A stretch of 64,000 nucleotides of DNA from Pannonibacter sp. SL95 (GTDB lineage Bacteria; Pseudomonadota; Alphaproteobacteria; Rhizobiales; Stappiaceae), in NCBI RefSeq assembly GCF_026672425.1, contig NZ_JAPPRC010000004.1, positions 738,501 through 802,500 on the forward strand. The letters are read 5' to 3'. The first letter of the stretch is position 1. Each line of letters begins with the position of its first letter. Under the pieces are notes generated by a model. That model was not told the origin of the DNA. It was given only the letters and a program-made list of their open reading frames with translations, and searched no databases. Made by a program: the position numbers and the translations under genes. Below are positions 8,359 to 16,855 of the stretch, piece by piece.

Positions 8359-8922
8359 TTGGGTTCCGGCGCTGATGATCTGATGCAATGGATTGCCTAC
8401 GCCCTGCGGCAGGAGCGGGAAAAGGCCGGCATCAGCCTCAGCGAACTGGCCCGCCGGGCCAATCTGTCGAAATCGACGCTGTCCCAGGTCGAAGCCGGCA
8501 ACGGCAATCCCAGCGTTGAGACCCTGTGGACGCTGGCGGTTGCTCTCGGGGTTCCGTTCAGCCGGCTGGTTGATCGTCCACGCCGGGCCCCGGCACGTCT
8601 GATCCGCGCGGGCGAGGGGCCGGGCACCCGCTCGGAACTGGCCGACTACACTGGCACCTTGCTGAGCGCCGGCGCACAGTCCGTCCGGCGCGATCTGTAC
8701 CGGCTGGACATTCAGCCCGGTCGCGTGCGCCGGTCTCCGCCCCATATTCCCGGCACGGTCGAGCATGTCATCGTGGCAACTGGGCGGGCCAGGCTGGGGC
8801 CGGTGGATGCGCTGGAGGAGCTGCTGCCAGGCGACTACTTCGCCTATCCGGGCGACGTGCATCACAGTTACGAGGCGCTCGAGCCGAACACCGTCGTCGT
8901 GCTCCTGATGGAGCACGCCTGA
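8359..8922 (+). CDS. XRE family regulator with C-terminal cupin domain
   Basis: The product has an N-terminal helix-turn-helix (LSELARRANLSKSTLSQVE, about residues 34-52) and a C-terminal cupin (about residues 110-185, YFAYPGDVHHSYEAL). This architecture is common in regulators of amino acid and amine genes and fits control of the divergent azlCD. The start is uncertain. TTG at 8359 and ATG at 8383 lack a good ribosome-binding site, whereas an in-frame CTG at 8290 has GGAG at 8279-8282 and would add a 23-residue Pro/Ser-rich tail. Confidence 0.85.
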   Translation: MGSGADDLMQWIAYALRQEREKAGISLSELARRANLSKSTLSQVEAGNGNPSVETLWTLAVALGVPFSRLVDRPRRAPARLIRAGEGPGTRSELADYTGTLLSAGAQSVRRDLYRLDIQPGRVRRSPPHIPGTVEHVIVATGRARLGPVDALEELLPGDYFAYPGDVHHSYEALEPNTVVVLLMEHA

Positions 8923-9044
8923 TGCCCTAAGGCGGATAACGTAAACGGTTAACCTTGTAAAATAACGGTTTTTTGTTGGCTTCAGGCTATCAGTCGAGGA
9001 CCCGGTGGCATCCTGCCGCTCCTGTCCAGCTGACGAGGTTTTCC

Positions 9045-10274
9045 GTGCACCCTGCTGTCTCGAACGCCCGCCGTGTTCTTCTCGCGCTCGGGGCCGCTGC
9101 TGGCCTTGTCCTGATGTCACCGGCAAGCTTGCGGGCCGATGAGCCCGTGATCAACGTCTCGAGTGGCATCTCGTACCAGCTGATCGGCCGCTGGGACGTC
9201 GACAAGCTGAACCAGATCCTGACCAAGGATACGCCAGCCTTCGCCGGCATCACCGAGACCTACACGCCGGCCACGAACCCCGTCCGGCTCTACCGTGTCA
9301 CCTATCCGTCGGTCATCCCCGAGCGCGACAGCCGCCCGACTGTCGCCACCGGTCTGATTGCCGTACCGGAGATCACGCAGACCGCCTTGCCGCTGGTGTC
9401 CTACCAGCACGGGACGGTCTACGGTCGTCAGGAAGTTCCCTCCTATCCCGACCAGTCGCCAGAAACCCAGCTGATGATCGCCCAGTTCGCGGGGCAAGGC
9501 TATCTGCTGATTGGCGCCGACTATTTCGGTATGGGCTCCTCGACCGAGCCGGAAGGCTACATGGTCAAGGCCAGCCACCAGCAGGCCACCACCGACATGC
9601 TGACCGCGAGCCGCGAGGTCATTGCCGACATGAAACTCTCCGACATCGGCCTTTATCTCGCCGGCTGGTCGCAGGGCGGCTTTGTCACCATGGCGATGCT
9701 GGAAAAGCTGGAACGGGACGGCGTTCCGGTCAAGGCGACGGCCACCGCCAGCGCCCCGCTGGACGTGTTTGCCGCGCTCAACGGCTTCCTCAACTTCCCG
9801 CGCAAGAACGACGCGGTCTGGGTCAACAGCCTGTTCATCCTGTCGAGCTTCTCCTTCGAGAACTACTACGGCATCCCGGGTCTCGCCCGCTCGCTGTTCA
9901 CCGATGAGACCTATGAGCTTGCCCGCAAGGCCTATGTCCGCGAGCCTGTCGATCCGGCGGCAATCCCGACGGACCTGAAGAAGCTCATCCGTCCTGAGTA
10001 TTTTGACGCCCAGTATTTTGCGGCATCCGCCTATGGCCGCCTGATTGCCGAAACCCAGTCCTATCGCTGGGTGATCAAGACCCCGGTGCGCAACTATTAT
10101 GGTGATACCGACGAGGCGATCACCGTGGGTGTTGCCAAGATGGCGCAGAACTATCAGTCGGCCATGGGCGCCGGCAATCCGATGGCTGAAGCGGTTTCGA
10201 CCGGCAACACCAGCCACCGCGGCACCTTCGCCCGCGCCGTTCCGCAGTGGAAGATCTGGTTCGACGGCAAGTGA
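9045..10274 (+). CDS. Secreted alpha/beta hydrolase (lipase-like)
   Basis: The product has about 409 residues from a GTG at 9045, preceded by GAGG (9035-9038). A signal peptide is visible (RRVLLALGAAAGLVLMSPAS, cleaved near LRADEP). The catalytic triad candidates are Ser in GWSQGG, Asp in YYGDTDEA and His in NTSHRGTF near the C-terminus. Such proteins resemble secretory lipases and prolyl-type hydrolases; the substrate is unknown. It is transcribed alone, and the region between it and the XRE gene is AT-rich with two copies of AACGGTT. Confidence 0.8.
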   Translation: MHPAVSNARRVLLALGAAAGLVLMSPASLRADEPVINVSSGISYQLIGRWDVDKLNQILTKDTPAFAGITETYTPATNPVRLYRVTYPSVIPERDSRPTVATGLIAVPEITQTALPLVSYQHGTVYGRQEVPSYPDQSPETQLMIAQFAGQGYLLIGADYFGMGSSTEPEGYMVKASHQQATTDMLTASREVIADMKLSDIGLYLAGWSQGGFVTMAMLEKLERDGVPVKATATASAPLDVFAALNGFLNFPRKNDAVWVNSLFILSSFSFENYYGIPGLARSLFTDETYELARKAYVREPVDPAAIPTDLKKLIRPEYFDAQYFAASAYGRLIAETQSYRWVIKTPVRNYYGDTDEAITVGVAKMAQNYQSAMGAGNPMAEAVSTGNTSHRGTFARAVPQWKIWFDGK

Positions 10275-10287
10275 CGTCCAGCCCGGA

Positions 10288-10312
10288 GACAGGCGCCAGC
10301 CATGGCCCTGTC
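10288..10312 (+). terminator. Possible terminator after the secreted hydrolase
   Basis: GACAGG (10288-10293) and CCTGTC (10307-10312) form a short stem followed by the pyrimidine-rich TTCGTCCTCTT. The stem is short and the U-run broken, so the call is weak. Confidence 0.35.
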
Positions 10313-10421
10313 TTCGTCCTCTTGCCCTGATGATCATGGCGAGGGACACAGTCCGCGCTTGACGGCGATTGGTTACATTGGCAATCAATCTCTTCCTGTC
10401 CATCCTGACCGGGAGAGCGCC

Positions 10422-11072
10422 ATGGGCGAAGTGGTCCTTCACACGTATTTCCGCAGCTCCACGTCCTTCCGGGCCCGCATTGCGCTGAACCTCAAGGGCG
10501 TCAGCTACCGGTCAGAGTTTCACCACCTGCGGCTCGGCAAGCATCGCGATCCTGCCTATCTTGCGGTCAATCCTCAAGGGTTGGTGCCGACGCTCGTGTG
10601 GTCGGACGGCATGGTGCTGTCCCAGTCGCTGGCCATCATCGAGTTTCTGGATGAGGTGATCGCGGAGCCGGCGCTGCTGCCGCGCGATCCTGCTGGCCGT
10701 GCCCGCGTCAGGGCCTTGTCGCAGATGATTGCCTGCGACATCCACCCGGTGAACAACCTGCGCATTCTCAACGCCCTGCGCAGCCGCTTTGGCGCTGATG
10801 ATGCAGCCGTCGCTGACTGGTTCCGCACCTGGGTTGCCGAGACTTTCGGCCCGCTGGAACAGCATCTCACCAATGATCCGCAGACCGGCCGCTTCTGCCA
10901 TGGCGACACGCCGACGATGGCCGACATCTGCCTCGTCGCACAGGTCGCCAACAACGGCCGGTTCGGCGTCGACATGGAGCCCTATCCGGTCATCCGGCGC
11001 ATCCACACCGCCGCCATGGAACTCCCCGCCTTCATCGCGGCCGCCCCGCAGAACCAGCCTGATGCGGAGTGA
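10422..11072 (+). CDS. maiA: Zeta-class glutathione S-transferase, probable maleylacetoacetate isomerase
   Basis: The 216-residue protein starts at the ATG at 10422 with GGGAGAG just upstream. The N-terminal RSSTSFRARIALNLKG corresponds to the zeta-class SSCSxRxRIAL motif, with Thr in the Cys position, and NPQGLVPTL and SLAIIEFLDE follow. The family isomerises maleylacetoacetate in tyrosine breakdown, or maleylpyruvate. No other genes of those pathways are adjacent, so the substrate is inferred from family only. Confidence 0.82.
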   Translation: MGEVVLHTYFRSSTSFRARIALNLKGVSYRSEFHHLRLGKHRDPAYLAVNPQGLVPTLVWSDGMVLSQSLAIIEFLDEVIAEPALLPRDPAGRARVRALSQMIACDIHPVNNLRILNALRSRFGADDAAVADWFRTWVAETFGPLEQHLTNDPQTGRFCHGDTPTMADICLVAQVANNGRFGVDMEPYPVIRRIHTAAMELPAFIAAAPQNQPDAE

Positions 11073-11088
11073 ACCCGCGTAGGCTCAG

Positions 11089-12855
11089 TCAGCCGGCAAT
11101 ATCGGCCAGAGCGTGCCGCAGCAGCGTGTCGCGCACGGTGGTTCTTGCAGATATCGGCGTCAGATTGTGATCCGTGGCGTCGAGGAACGTGAGGCGCAAA
11201 TTCTTGTACTTGCCTGCATCCTTGCCGCGAGCGCCGAGGGTTTGTGCAAGGAATGGAAGCCCTGGGTCGCTTTCGCTGTAAATCAGGTCGACGGTCTGGC
11301 CACGGCGATCCAGCGTTGCGAGGTCATTGTTGATCTGCCGGCGCAGCCGTGAGGACGTTGTAAGGCCCAGAGCATAGGGCGCGCTGGCGCGCTCAAAGCG
11401 GTTCAGCGCGCGCCGGATCAGGAAGCCGATGAGAGCAAAGACCGGCACCTCACCCTTGAGCAGCTTCTTGATCCGCGCCGGGTCGAACAGCTTGCGGGCG
11501 TAGTCGGCCGTATCACCATGGTCGAAGCGCAAGAGGTCACCGATATTCTCGCGCGGATCCCACAAGAAACGTTGCAGATTAACGCAGACACCGCCTTTGA
11601 TGCGCGCATCGGCGATGGCCCCGCGCAAGGCCAGATAGGCGCCGCTGCAGGCGCCCGTCGCGATGATCTCGCCGGCGTTCCTTGTCTCGAGGAATGCCAG
11701 CGCATCGGCGATATCTTCCTGCTGCCTTGCGCTGTAGTGCACCGGGCTTGGCGCTCCTGGTGCCGCCGCGCTGTCGCCAATGTCGGAGACATCCAGCCGA
11801 AGGGATGCAATGCCCTGCCGGGCCAGATCCCGGGCGGTCTCCCGTGTCGCCATGCCCCAACCGGTGCGAGGCGTTCCTCCAGCGGTCAGGAACAAGACCG
11901 TGCGGCCGCGCCGCACCTGGCCGTCCGGCATGCACCAGGTTCCAACAAGCGAGCCGCGGCGGCCAAGCGTGACCAACTCCTCACTGAAATCGTCCCCTTT
12001 CAGCACGGCCGGGTCGGAAGCTGACCTTGTCTCTGGACTGCTCAGGGAAGAGGGCGTGCCCGGAAGCACTTGCTGCAGCCAGTCGGCAATAGCTTGGATA
12101 TCCGCTAACGGCGCTTCCGCCAGTGTCGGATCGGTCATCATCGCATCATAGCCAGAAAAGGGGACGCTGGCCGCGCTCTGGCAATTGGCCAGCAAAGCTG
12201 CCGCGAACTCCTCTTCGCCCGTCCTGCCCGGACGTGGCAGGCAAAGAACGGGACAATCATCGGGTATTGCAGCTTCGCCAAGGCTTGCTGCCTTGATGTC
12301 TCGGGCAAGGCCTTTGCTCATGGCCAGACCCGCCACACTCATGGCTGCTCCTTCAGGCAAATCGGGTGCAACGCGGGTACGCTCCGCAATCATTGCACCG
12401 CGGATCTGTGCTTCCCGCAGATACAGCCGACCGGACAGAAGTGGTGCCATGAGCACGAGGGCGCCAATGCTCTGCCGATTGCGGGCCATCCGACGGGCGG
12501 CCAGCAATGCGCCAAGCCCAAGGCCCGCCAGGACGATCTGTTCAGCGCCGGCTTCCGCTTTGAGAGCATCGATGGCAGCGTCCAGCGCCTGATCCAGCCG
12601 GTCGATGCCTTCAATCGTCTCCGGCGAAGCCAGTGAGCCTCCCATGCCAGGCAGATCGAACCGCAGCACAGGATAGTGTTCACGCGCCAGCTGCTCGGCC
12701 AGAAGCCGCATGCCGCGCCTTGCACAAAGGCCTTCGTAGCCCCAGTCCTCGATCAGCACCACGCCGGTCCGGCCAGACGGGCCGAGCAACAGGGCCGGCG
12801 ATCCGTCGAGTGCCAGGGGGCGCGGCAGCAAATTGCTGTCAGAGGTGGCTGTCAT
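11089..12855 (-). CDS. Tandem alpha/beta hydrolase of an exopolysaccharide locus
   Basis: The product has about 588 residues with two alpha/beta-hydrolase halves (about 15-255 and 280-588). Half one has GVVLIEDWG and PVLRFDLPGMGGS, but the nucleophile elbow reads GLGLG with no serine. Half two has TGACSGAYLA with a serine, plus candidate D and H near the end (YSESDPG, TDHNLTP). Single-domain relatives are found in exosortase and polysaccharide loci. The likely role is modification of the polysaccharide, for example deacylation, by inference. The ATG at 12855 is chosen; a GTG at 12894 would overlap the GH5 gene. It is last in a leftward run of four genes. Confidence 0.72.
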   Translation of the reverse strand: MTATSDSNLLPRPLALDGSPALLLGPSGRTGVVLIEDWGYEGLCARRGMRLLAEQLAREHYPVLRFDLPGMGGSLASPETIEGIDRLDQALDAAIDALKAEAGAEQIVLAGLGLGALLAARRMARNRQSIGALVLMAPLLSGRLYLREAQIRGAMIAERTRVAPDLPEGAAMSVAGLAMSKGLARDIKAASLGEAAIPDDCPVLCLPRPGRTGEEEFAAALLANCQSAASVPFSGYDAMMTDPTLAEAPLADIQAIADWLQQVLPGTPSSLSSPETRSASDPAVLKGDDFSEELVTLGRRGSLVGTWCMPDGQVRRGRTVLFLTAGGTPRTGWGMATRETARDLARQGIASLRLDVSDIGDSAAAPGAPSPVHYSARQQEDIADALAFLETRNAGEIIATGACSGAYLALRGAIADARIKGGVCVNLQRFLWDPRENIGDLLRFDHGDTADYARKLFDPARIKKLLKGEVPVFALIGFLIRRALNRFERASAPYALGLTTSSRLRRQINNDLATLDRRGQTVDLIYSESDPGLPFLAQTLGARGKDAGKYKNLRLTFLDATDHNLTPISARTTVRDTLLRHALADIAG

Positions 12856-12871
12856 GGGTGATGTCCAGATC

Positions 12872-13966
12872 TCATCGGGCTGTTCGCAAGCCACCTCGTT
12901 GGGCGTCCAACGCTGAACAGCTTGGTATTTCTCCCGAGCTTCCTAGCACATAAGGCTCCAGTGCATCCATCTGCGGCCGATCGGCTCCGCCCATTGTTTC
13001 AGGCTGGATGGACAGCGGATAATCGCCCCACCAATCGCCAGCTGCCCAGTAGGTCCAACCGATCCAGGTTTCCGGATTGTCGTTGATGAAGCCGGCCATT
13101 TCCCGGATCGCAGCCAGGCAATCGGGGGACGATGTCCCCCCGAATTCGCTGAGGATGGCGCGCTTTCCGGATGCCTTCAGCCAGTCAGTGACCCGTTGCA
13201 GCGCCTCAATCGCCGTGTCCTTGGCTGGACAGGTCCGATGTGTTCCAGAAAAGTCTTCATCCGGATACTGGTGAATGTCATAGGCATAGTTGTCCAGAGG
13301 ATCGACAATACCATTCATCACGGCGGCATTGCTGCCGCCGTTCTGGTCTGCATACCAATGGTAAGCGCTCGTCCAGATCGTACCAGGCACCAGGATCATA
13401 TTGTCCGCGCCAGTCTTCCGGATTGCGGCGATGCCAGCATTGGCGGAGGGAAGCCAGAAGGCAGCGTCCATGAAGTCGGGCTCGTTCTGCAGCAGGAATA
13501 TGATGTCCTGATCCCCGGCATAGAGCTTTGCCAGCCTTGTCCAGAAGTCAGCAAAGGCGCTGGCTGGCACCTCGCGTGAGCCGATCTGTTTGCCGAAGTG
13601 GCGCGCGTTGGTATGTGGCGACAGGATGACCTTGAAGCCCATGCTTTTCGCTAGGGCAACGCTGTTGATCAGCGGCTGCAGTTCATTCATGTCGAAGGGC
13701 TTGTTGAGCACCGGCTGCAACCGTTCCCATTTGAACGGAAACCGGACGACATTCATGCGCTTGCTGGCGAGATAGGCCAGCGTCTCCCGCGTGGGGTAGA
13801 AATGCGTCGTTCCCAGCTTGCCGATCGTATCGCCAAATTCGGCACCGGCCACATTCGCTCCGCGCAGGCATTGCGCGGCAAAGGCTGTTCCACCAGACGG
13901 CACGATCAGAACCGCAGCGATCGGCAACAAAACCGCTATCCGACCGAGCAACCTCGTTCCAGTCAT
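12872..13966 (-). CDS. Glycoside hydrolase family 5 (cellulase-like) secreted enzyme
   Basis: The product has 364 residues with a signal peptide (LLGRIAVLLPIAAVLIVPSG, ending near AFAAQ) and a GH5 barrel. The acid/base glutamate is in LLQNEPD and the nucleophile glutamate in ILSEFGG; NVVRFPFKWERLQP is the typical early strand. Beta-glucanases of this kind occur in polymer synthesis operons, where they trim or release the chain. The start ATG overlaps the flippase stop (ATGA), which fixes the start and argues for co-translation. A longer frame to 14083 lies inside the flippase gene. Confidence 0.85.
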   Translation of the reverse strand: MTGTRLLGRIAVLLPIAAVLIVPSGGTAFAAQCLRGANVAGAEFGDTIGKLGTTHFYPTRETLAYLASKRMNVVRFPFKWERLQPVLNKPFDMNELQPLINSVALAKSMGFKVILSPHTNARHFGKQIGSREVPASAFADFWTRLAKLYAGDQDIIFLLQNEPDFMDAAFWLPSANAGIAAIRKTGADNMILVPGTIWTSAYHWYADQNGGSNAAVMNGIVDPLDNYAYDIHQYPDEDFSGTHRTCPAKDTAIEALQRVTDWLKASGKRAILSEFGGTSSPDCLAAIREMAGFINDNPETWIGWTYWAAGDWWGDYPLSIQPETMGGADRPQMDALEPYVLGSSGEIPSCSALDAQRGGLRTAR

Positions 13967-15333
13967 GACGTCGGTCTCTTGGGTTGCGTGTTGGATCTTG
14001 TCTCTCGCCAGTGCCGGAAAAGTCCGAGCGCCGTCGATGCCATCGTGTCGACGCCAACATGCTGAAGTGTCCAGTTTCGGCAAATGATCAGGACAGCCAA
14101 TCCGTGGACCAGACCGGCAAATGCGATCCCGATCATCCCAAAATAGATCCCGAGCAGCACGAGTGAGATAACGTAGACGACGAAGACAAAGCTGCGCGAG
14201 ATCAGAAAGTAACGTTCTCCACCACCGATCATCATGAGGTTGGTGCCTGGACCGAAAAATGCGTGGGTGACCGGGGCAAGGCAGAGGACAGCAAGGACTT
14301 CAAAGTGGTCCGCGAAACTTGGCTCGAACAAAGACAGGGCAAATTTCCCGATCAGCAACATGAAGCCGAACGCGAGAAGAGTGCCACCCAAGCTCGCCGC
14401 CGAGAGCAATGAGACAAGGTTTTGAGCTCCGGGAATGTCGCGTGCCTGCAATTTAGCAGACACCATCGGCACGCCGATCGTGTCGATGATGGAGACCGGA
14501 AGCATCAGCAGCGCCGCAAGTCGGAAGGCGACAAAATAGAATGCGGCCGCCTCGAGGCTAAGGAAAATGCCGATCAGGATCGTTTCAAGGTACAGCGATG
14601 CGCTGACGAAGAAGCTGTTGGCTGTAAAAAACAGGCTTTCCTTCGTCCATATCGCCCGGGTTTCGGTGTCAGTTGTCGAGGCGTTGCGACGCAGAAAGCC
14701 AAGACCCTCGATGCCCACAAGCCGGAATGCCTGATAGCTGACAACGATCAGCAACAGCAGAGTGATGATTTCCATCGCTCGTGCACCAGAGGTCAGGAAG
14801 CCCGTATAGGCGGAGACTGGCAACGCTACGAGGCAAAGAATGCGCCAGATGTTCTCGCGTGGGGTCAGGGCAAGGCCGATATTTCCTCTGATCCGGAAAT
14901 AATACTGCATGTATTCGCTGACAGCGAAGATGCCTGCGAATACGAATGCAATCGGCAATGCATCATAATGATGTGGAAAGCCGTGAGCGAAGAACTGGAT
15001 GATTGCCGCCGCGACGAGAATTACACCGATGCCGCTGGAAATCCAGGCCATGTTCATGAACAGAAGGCTGCGATTTTGATCCGCAAATGCGGGGTCGTCG
15101 TTGCTTCTGAAATGCTTGATCAGGAGGACATTCTGTCCGAGGACCAGAATGAGCCCCAGCGACGAGCCGACCGAAAACAGAAAATTGTAGAGACCATATT
15201 CCTCGATGCTCAGCACGCGGCTGGCCATGAGCAGCACTGCAAAGCTCAAGACCGGAGACGCGATCCGGCTCATGAAGGACCAGATGAACTCCTTCAGGTT
15301 GATCTTTGCGAGCAACTTGGCAGGCGTGCTCAT
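13963..15333 (-). CDS. Polysaccharide flippase (Wzx/MATE-like)
   Basis: The 456-residue protein has about 12-14 hydrophobic segments and the N-terminal pattern of the polysaccharide transporter family (SRIASPVLSFAVLLMASRVL, then EEYGLYNFLFS). It probably moves lipid-linked repeat units across the inner membrane. It overlaps both neighbours by 4 bp, the glycosyltransferase upstream and the GH5 gene downstream, so the leftward genes form one operon. Confidence 0.83.
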   Translation of the reverse strand: MSTPAKLLAKINLKEFIWSFMSRIASPVLSFAVLLMASRVLSIEEYGLYNFLFSVGSSLGLILVLGQNVLLIKHFRSNDDPAFADQNRSLLFMNMAWISSGIGVILVAAAIIQFFAHGFPHHYDALPIAFVFAGIFAVSEYMQYYFRIRGNIGLALTPRENIWRILCLVALPVSAYTGFLTSGARAMEIITLLLLIVVSYQAFRLVGIEGLGFLRRNASTTDTETRAIWTKESLFFTANSFFVSASLYLETILIGIFLSLEAAAFYFVAFRLAALLMLPVSIIDTIGVPMVSAKLQARDIPGAQNLVSLLSAASLGGTLLAFGFMLLIGKFALSLFEPSFADHFEVLAVLCLAPVTHAFFGPGTNLMMIGGGERYFLISRSFVFVVYVISLVLLGIYFGMIGIAFAGLVHGLAVLIICRNWTLQHVGVDTMASTALGLFRHWRETRSNTQPKRPTS

Positions 15334-16562
15334 ACGGCAATGACCTTTCTCGCCAGCAGCGCGCGCTGTTGGTGTCTTGCAGCAACAGTCTCAAGGAATG
15401 ACTGGAACTCGAAACCGAGTGTTGCCGGCAGATAGCCTCTTGCTGCGGTCAATGCACCGCTCGACAGTCGCTCGTAGGTCGAAGGCGACCCCGCGATACG
15501 AAGGATGGCTTCCTGGATCGACCGAGCATCTGCCGGAGGAACATGAAAGCCGTTGACGCCATCGATGATGTTTTCGGCAACACCGCCGATGCTGGTCGAG
15601 ATCACCGGAATTGCATGGGCAAATGCTTCGATGGACGCACGGCCGAATGCCTCGCGTCCGATGGAAGGATAGACGAGAACGTCGATCTGGGAGAGATACT
15701 CGTCCGCCTTGACCCAGCCATAGAACTTTGTGCGCTCTGCAGGGAACCTGCAGCGGACTTCTTCGCCGTAATTGTCACGTTCAGCGCCTTCGCCGGCGAT
15801 ATGAAACTCTACATTTGCGTCTGCTGGCATCATCCGCGCGGCGTCACCCAGATAGGCAACGCCCTTGAAATGGCTGTACAGCCCAAGGAAACCGACCCGG
15901 AGCGGACGATCCGTCGGAAAGCGACGCGGAGCGGTGGCGTGCAGGCGCGACAGGGCCGCGGGGATGCGTTTCATCACCGCGTTCGGAAAATATCCTTCTG
16001 CCATATGACGGTTCAGAACGTCCTGGCTTTCTCCGACAACGCCATCAACATAGCGGGTGAAGAATTTTTTTCCAAGTGAGCTTGCCTTGCAGGAGCCGCA
16101 CTGCCTAGTGCAGTTTTCGGAGTTCTTCTGCATCACCGAGTTCCAGCACATCAGGAACGAGTTGAACGCCGTGTGGGCGACGGGCAGGCCAGCCAGCTTG
16201 GCGGCCGCCCAGCTGGCGACATTGATGTTTTCGATACTGACGGTCATCAGCATGTCCGGCTTCACAGCAGCAATCTGCCGGCGCATCGCGGACAGCGCAA
16301 ATGGGTTGCCATTCTCGAGCAGATGCCAGACTGGCTTCTTCCAGTTTGGCCGGCGTTTCAGATAGTCCCAATAGATATTGGGGCTGGCGATCCGCCGGAC
16401 AGGAATGCCCTCGACCTCATCAAGCCCAGCCTTTTCGCCGACGTTGACCACAGTCACGTCGATACCCTGGCCCTGCAGCATCTTGGCCAGCATGAAGGAG
16501 GAGGTCTGTGCGCCACCAGGCAGGTTCGGAGGAAAGGCGGCGCAGGCCATCAGCAGTCGCAT
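15330..16562 (-). CDS. Glycosyltransferase family 4
   Basis: The 410-residue protein has a GT-B fold: an N-terminal acceptor domain beginning with FPPNLPGGAQTSS and a C-terminal donor domain with GRASIEAFAHAIPVISTSIGG, in which the conserved EX7E motif lies. It is the first gene of the leftward operon and reads from the AT-rich divergent region. An internal CxxC-containing stretch (NCTRQCGSCKASS) is unusual for the family. The sugar specificity cannot be read from sequence. Confidence 0.85.
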   Translation of the reverse strand: MRLLMACAAFPPNLPGGAQTSSFMLAKMLQGQGIDVTVVNVGEKAGLDEVEGIPVRRIASPNIYWDYLKRRPNWKKPVWHLLENGNPFALSAMRRQIAAVKPDMLMTVSIENINVASWAAAKLAGLPVAHTAFNSFLMCWNSVMQKNSENCTRQCGSCKASSLGKKFFTRYVDGVVGESQDVLNRHMAEGYFPNAVMKRIPAALSRLHATAPRRFPTDRPLRVGFLGLYSHFKGVAYLGDAARMMPADANVEFHIAGEGAERDNYGEEVRCRFPAERTKFYGWVKADEYLSQIDVLVYPSIGREAFGRASIEAFAHAIPVISTSIGGVAENIIDGVNGFHVPPADARSIQEAILRIAGSPSTYERLSSGALTAARGYLPATLGFEFQSFLETVAARHQQRALLARKVIAV

Positions 16563-16855
16563 CTCGGTCAGTATCCCCCTATCAATCTATGTTGAGCCAT
16601 TCTTACATGGGGGAGTGTTGAGGAACGGTAATTCCAGAGTGAATTTAATTAAATCAAAACAATGTAACCAATTGTACTAATTGACGTTAATCATGAGTTG
16701 TTTTTGTAGATTTAAAAAATTAACGTTAGAATTGAATTAAGAAAACGCCAACTCGCCTTAAAACAATATTTAAAAGCAAAGGGGTAATGCTTTGCGGAGT
16801 TTGAAGGGCAACAAGGATGCAAGTTGCCGTGTCATTGGTCCGACAGGAGAGCAGC
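16563..16855. promoter_or_regulatory. AT-rich divergent promoter region of the exopolysaccharide locus
   Basis: About 290 bp separate the leftward glycosyltransferase operon from the rightward deacetylase operon. The centre (16625-16780) is much richer in A and T than its surroundings, and an 8-bp inverted repeat ACGTTAAT/ATTAACGT lies at 16684-16691 and 16719-16726. No RNA gene or ORF is seen. It probably holds both promoters and regulator sites; AT-rich islands like this may also attract nucleoid proteins such as MucR or HNS-like repressors (inference). Confidence 0.55.

Noticed and set aside
9117-10442. 441-residue leftward frame opposite the secreted hydrolase
   Set aside because: It is a shadow of a gene with signal peptide and catalytic triad; no domain was recognised.
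13967-14083. Extended N-terminus of the GH5 enzyme
   Set aside because: The extension lies within the flippase gene and would block the evident signal peptide; the ATGA overlap supports 13966.
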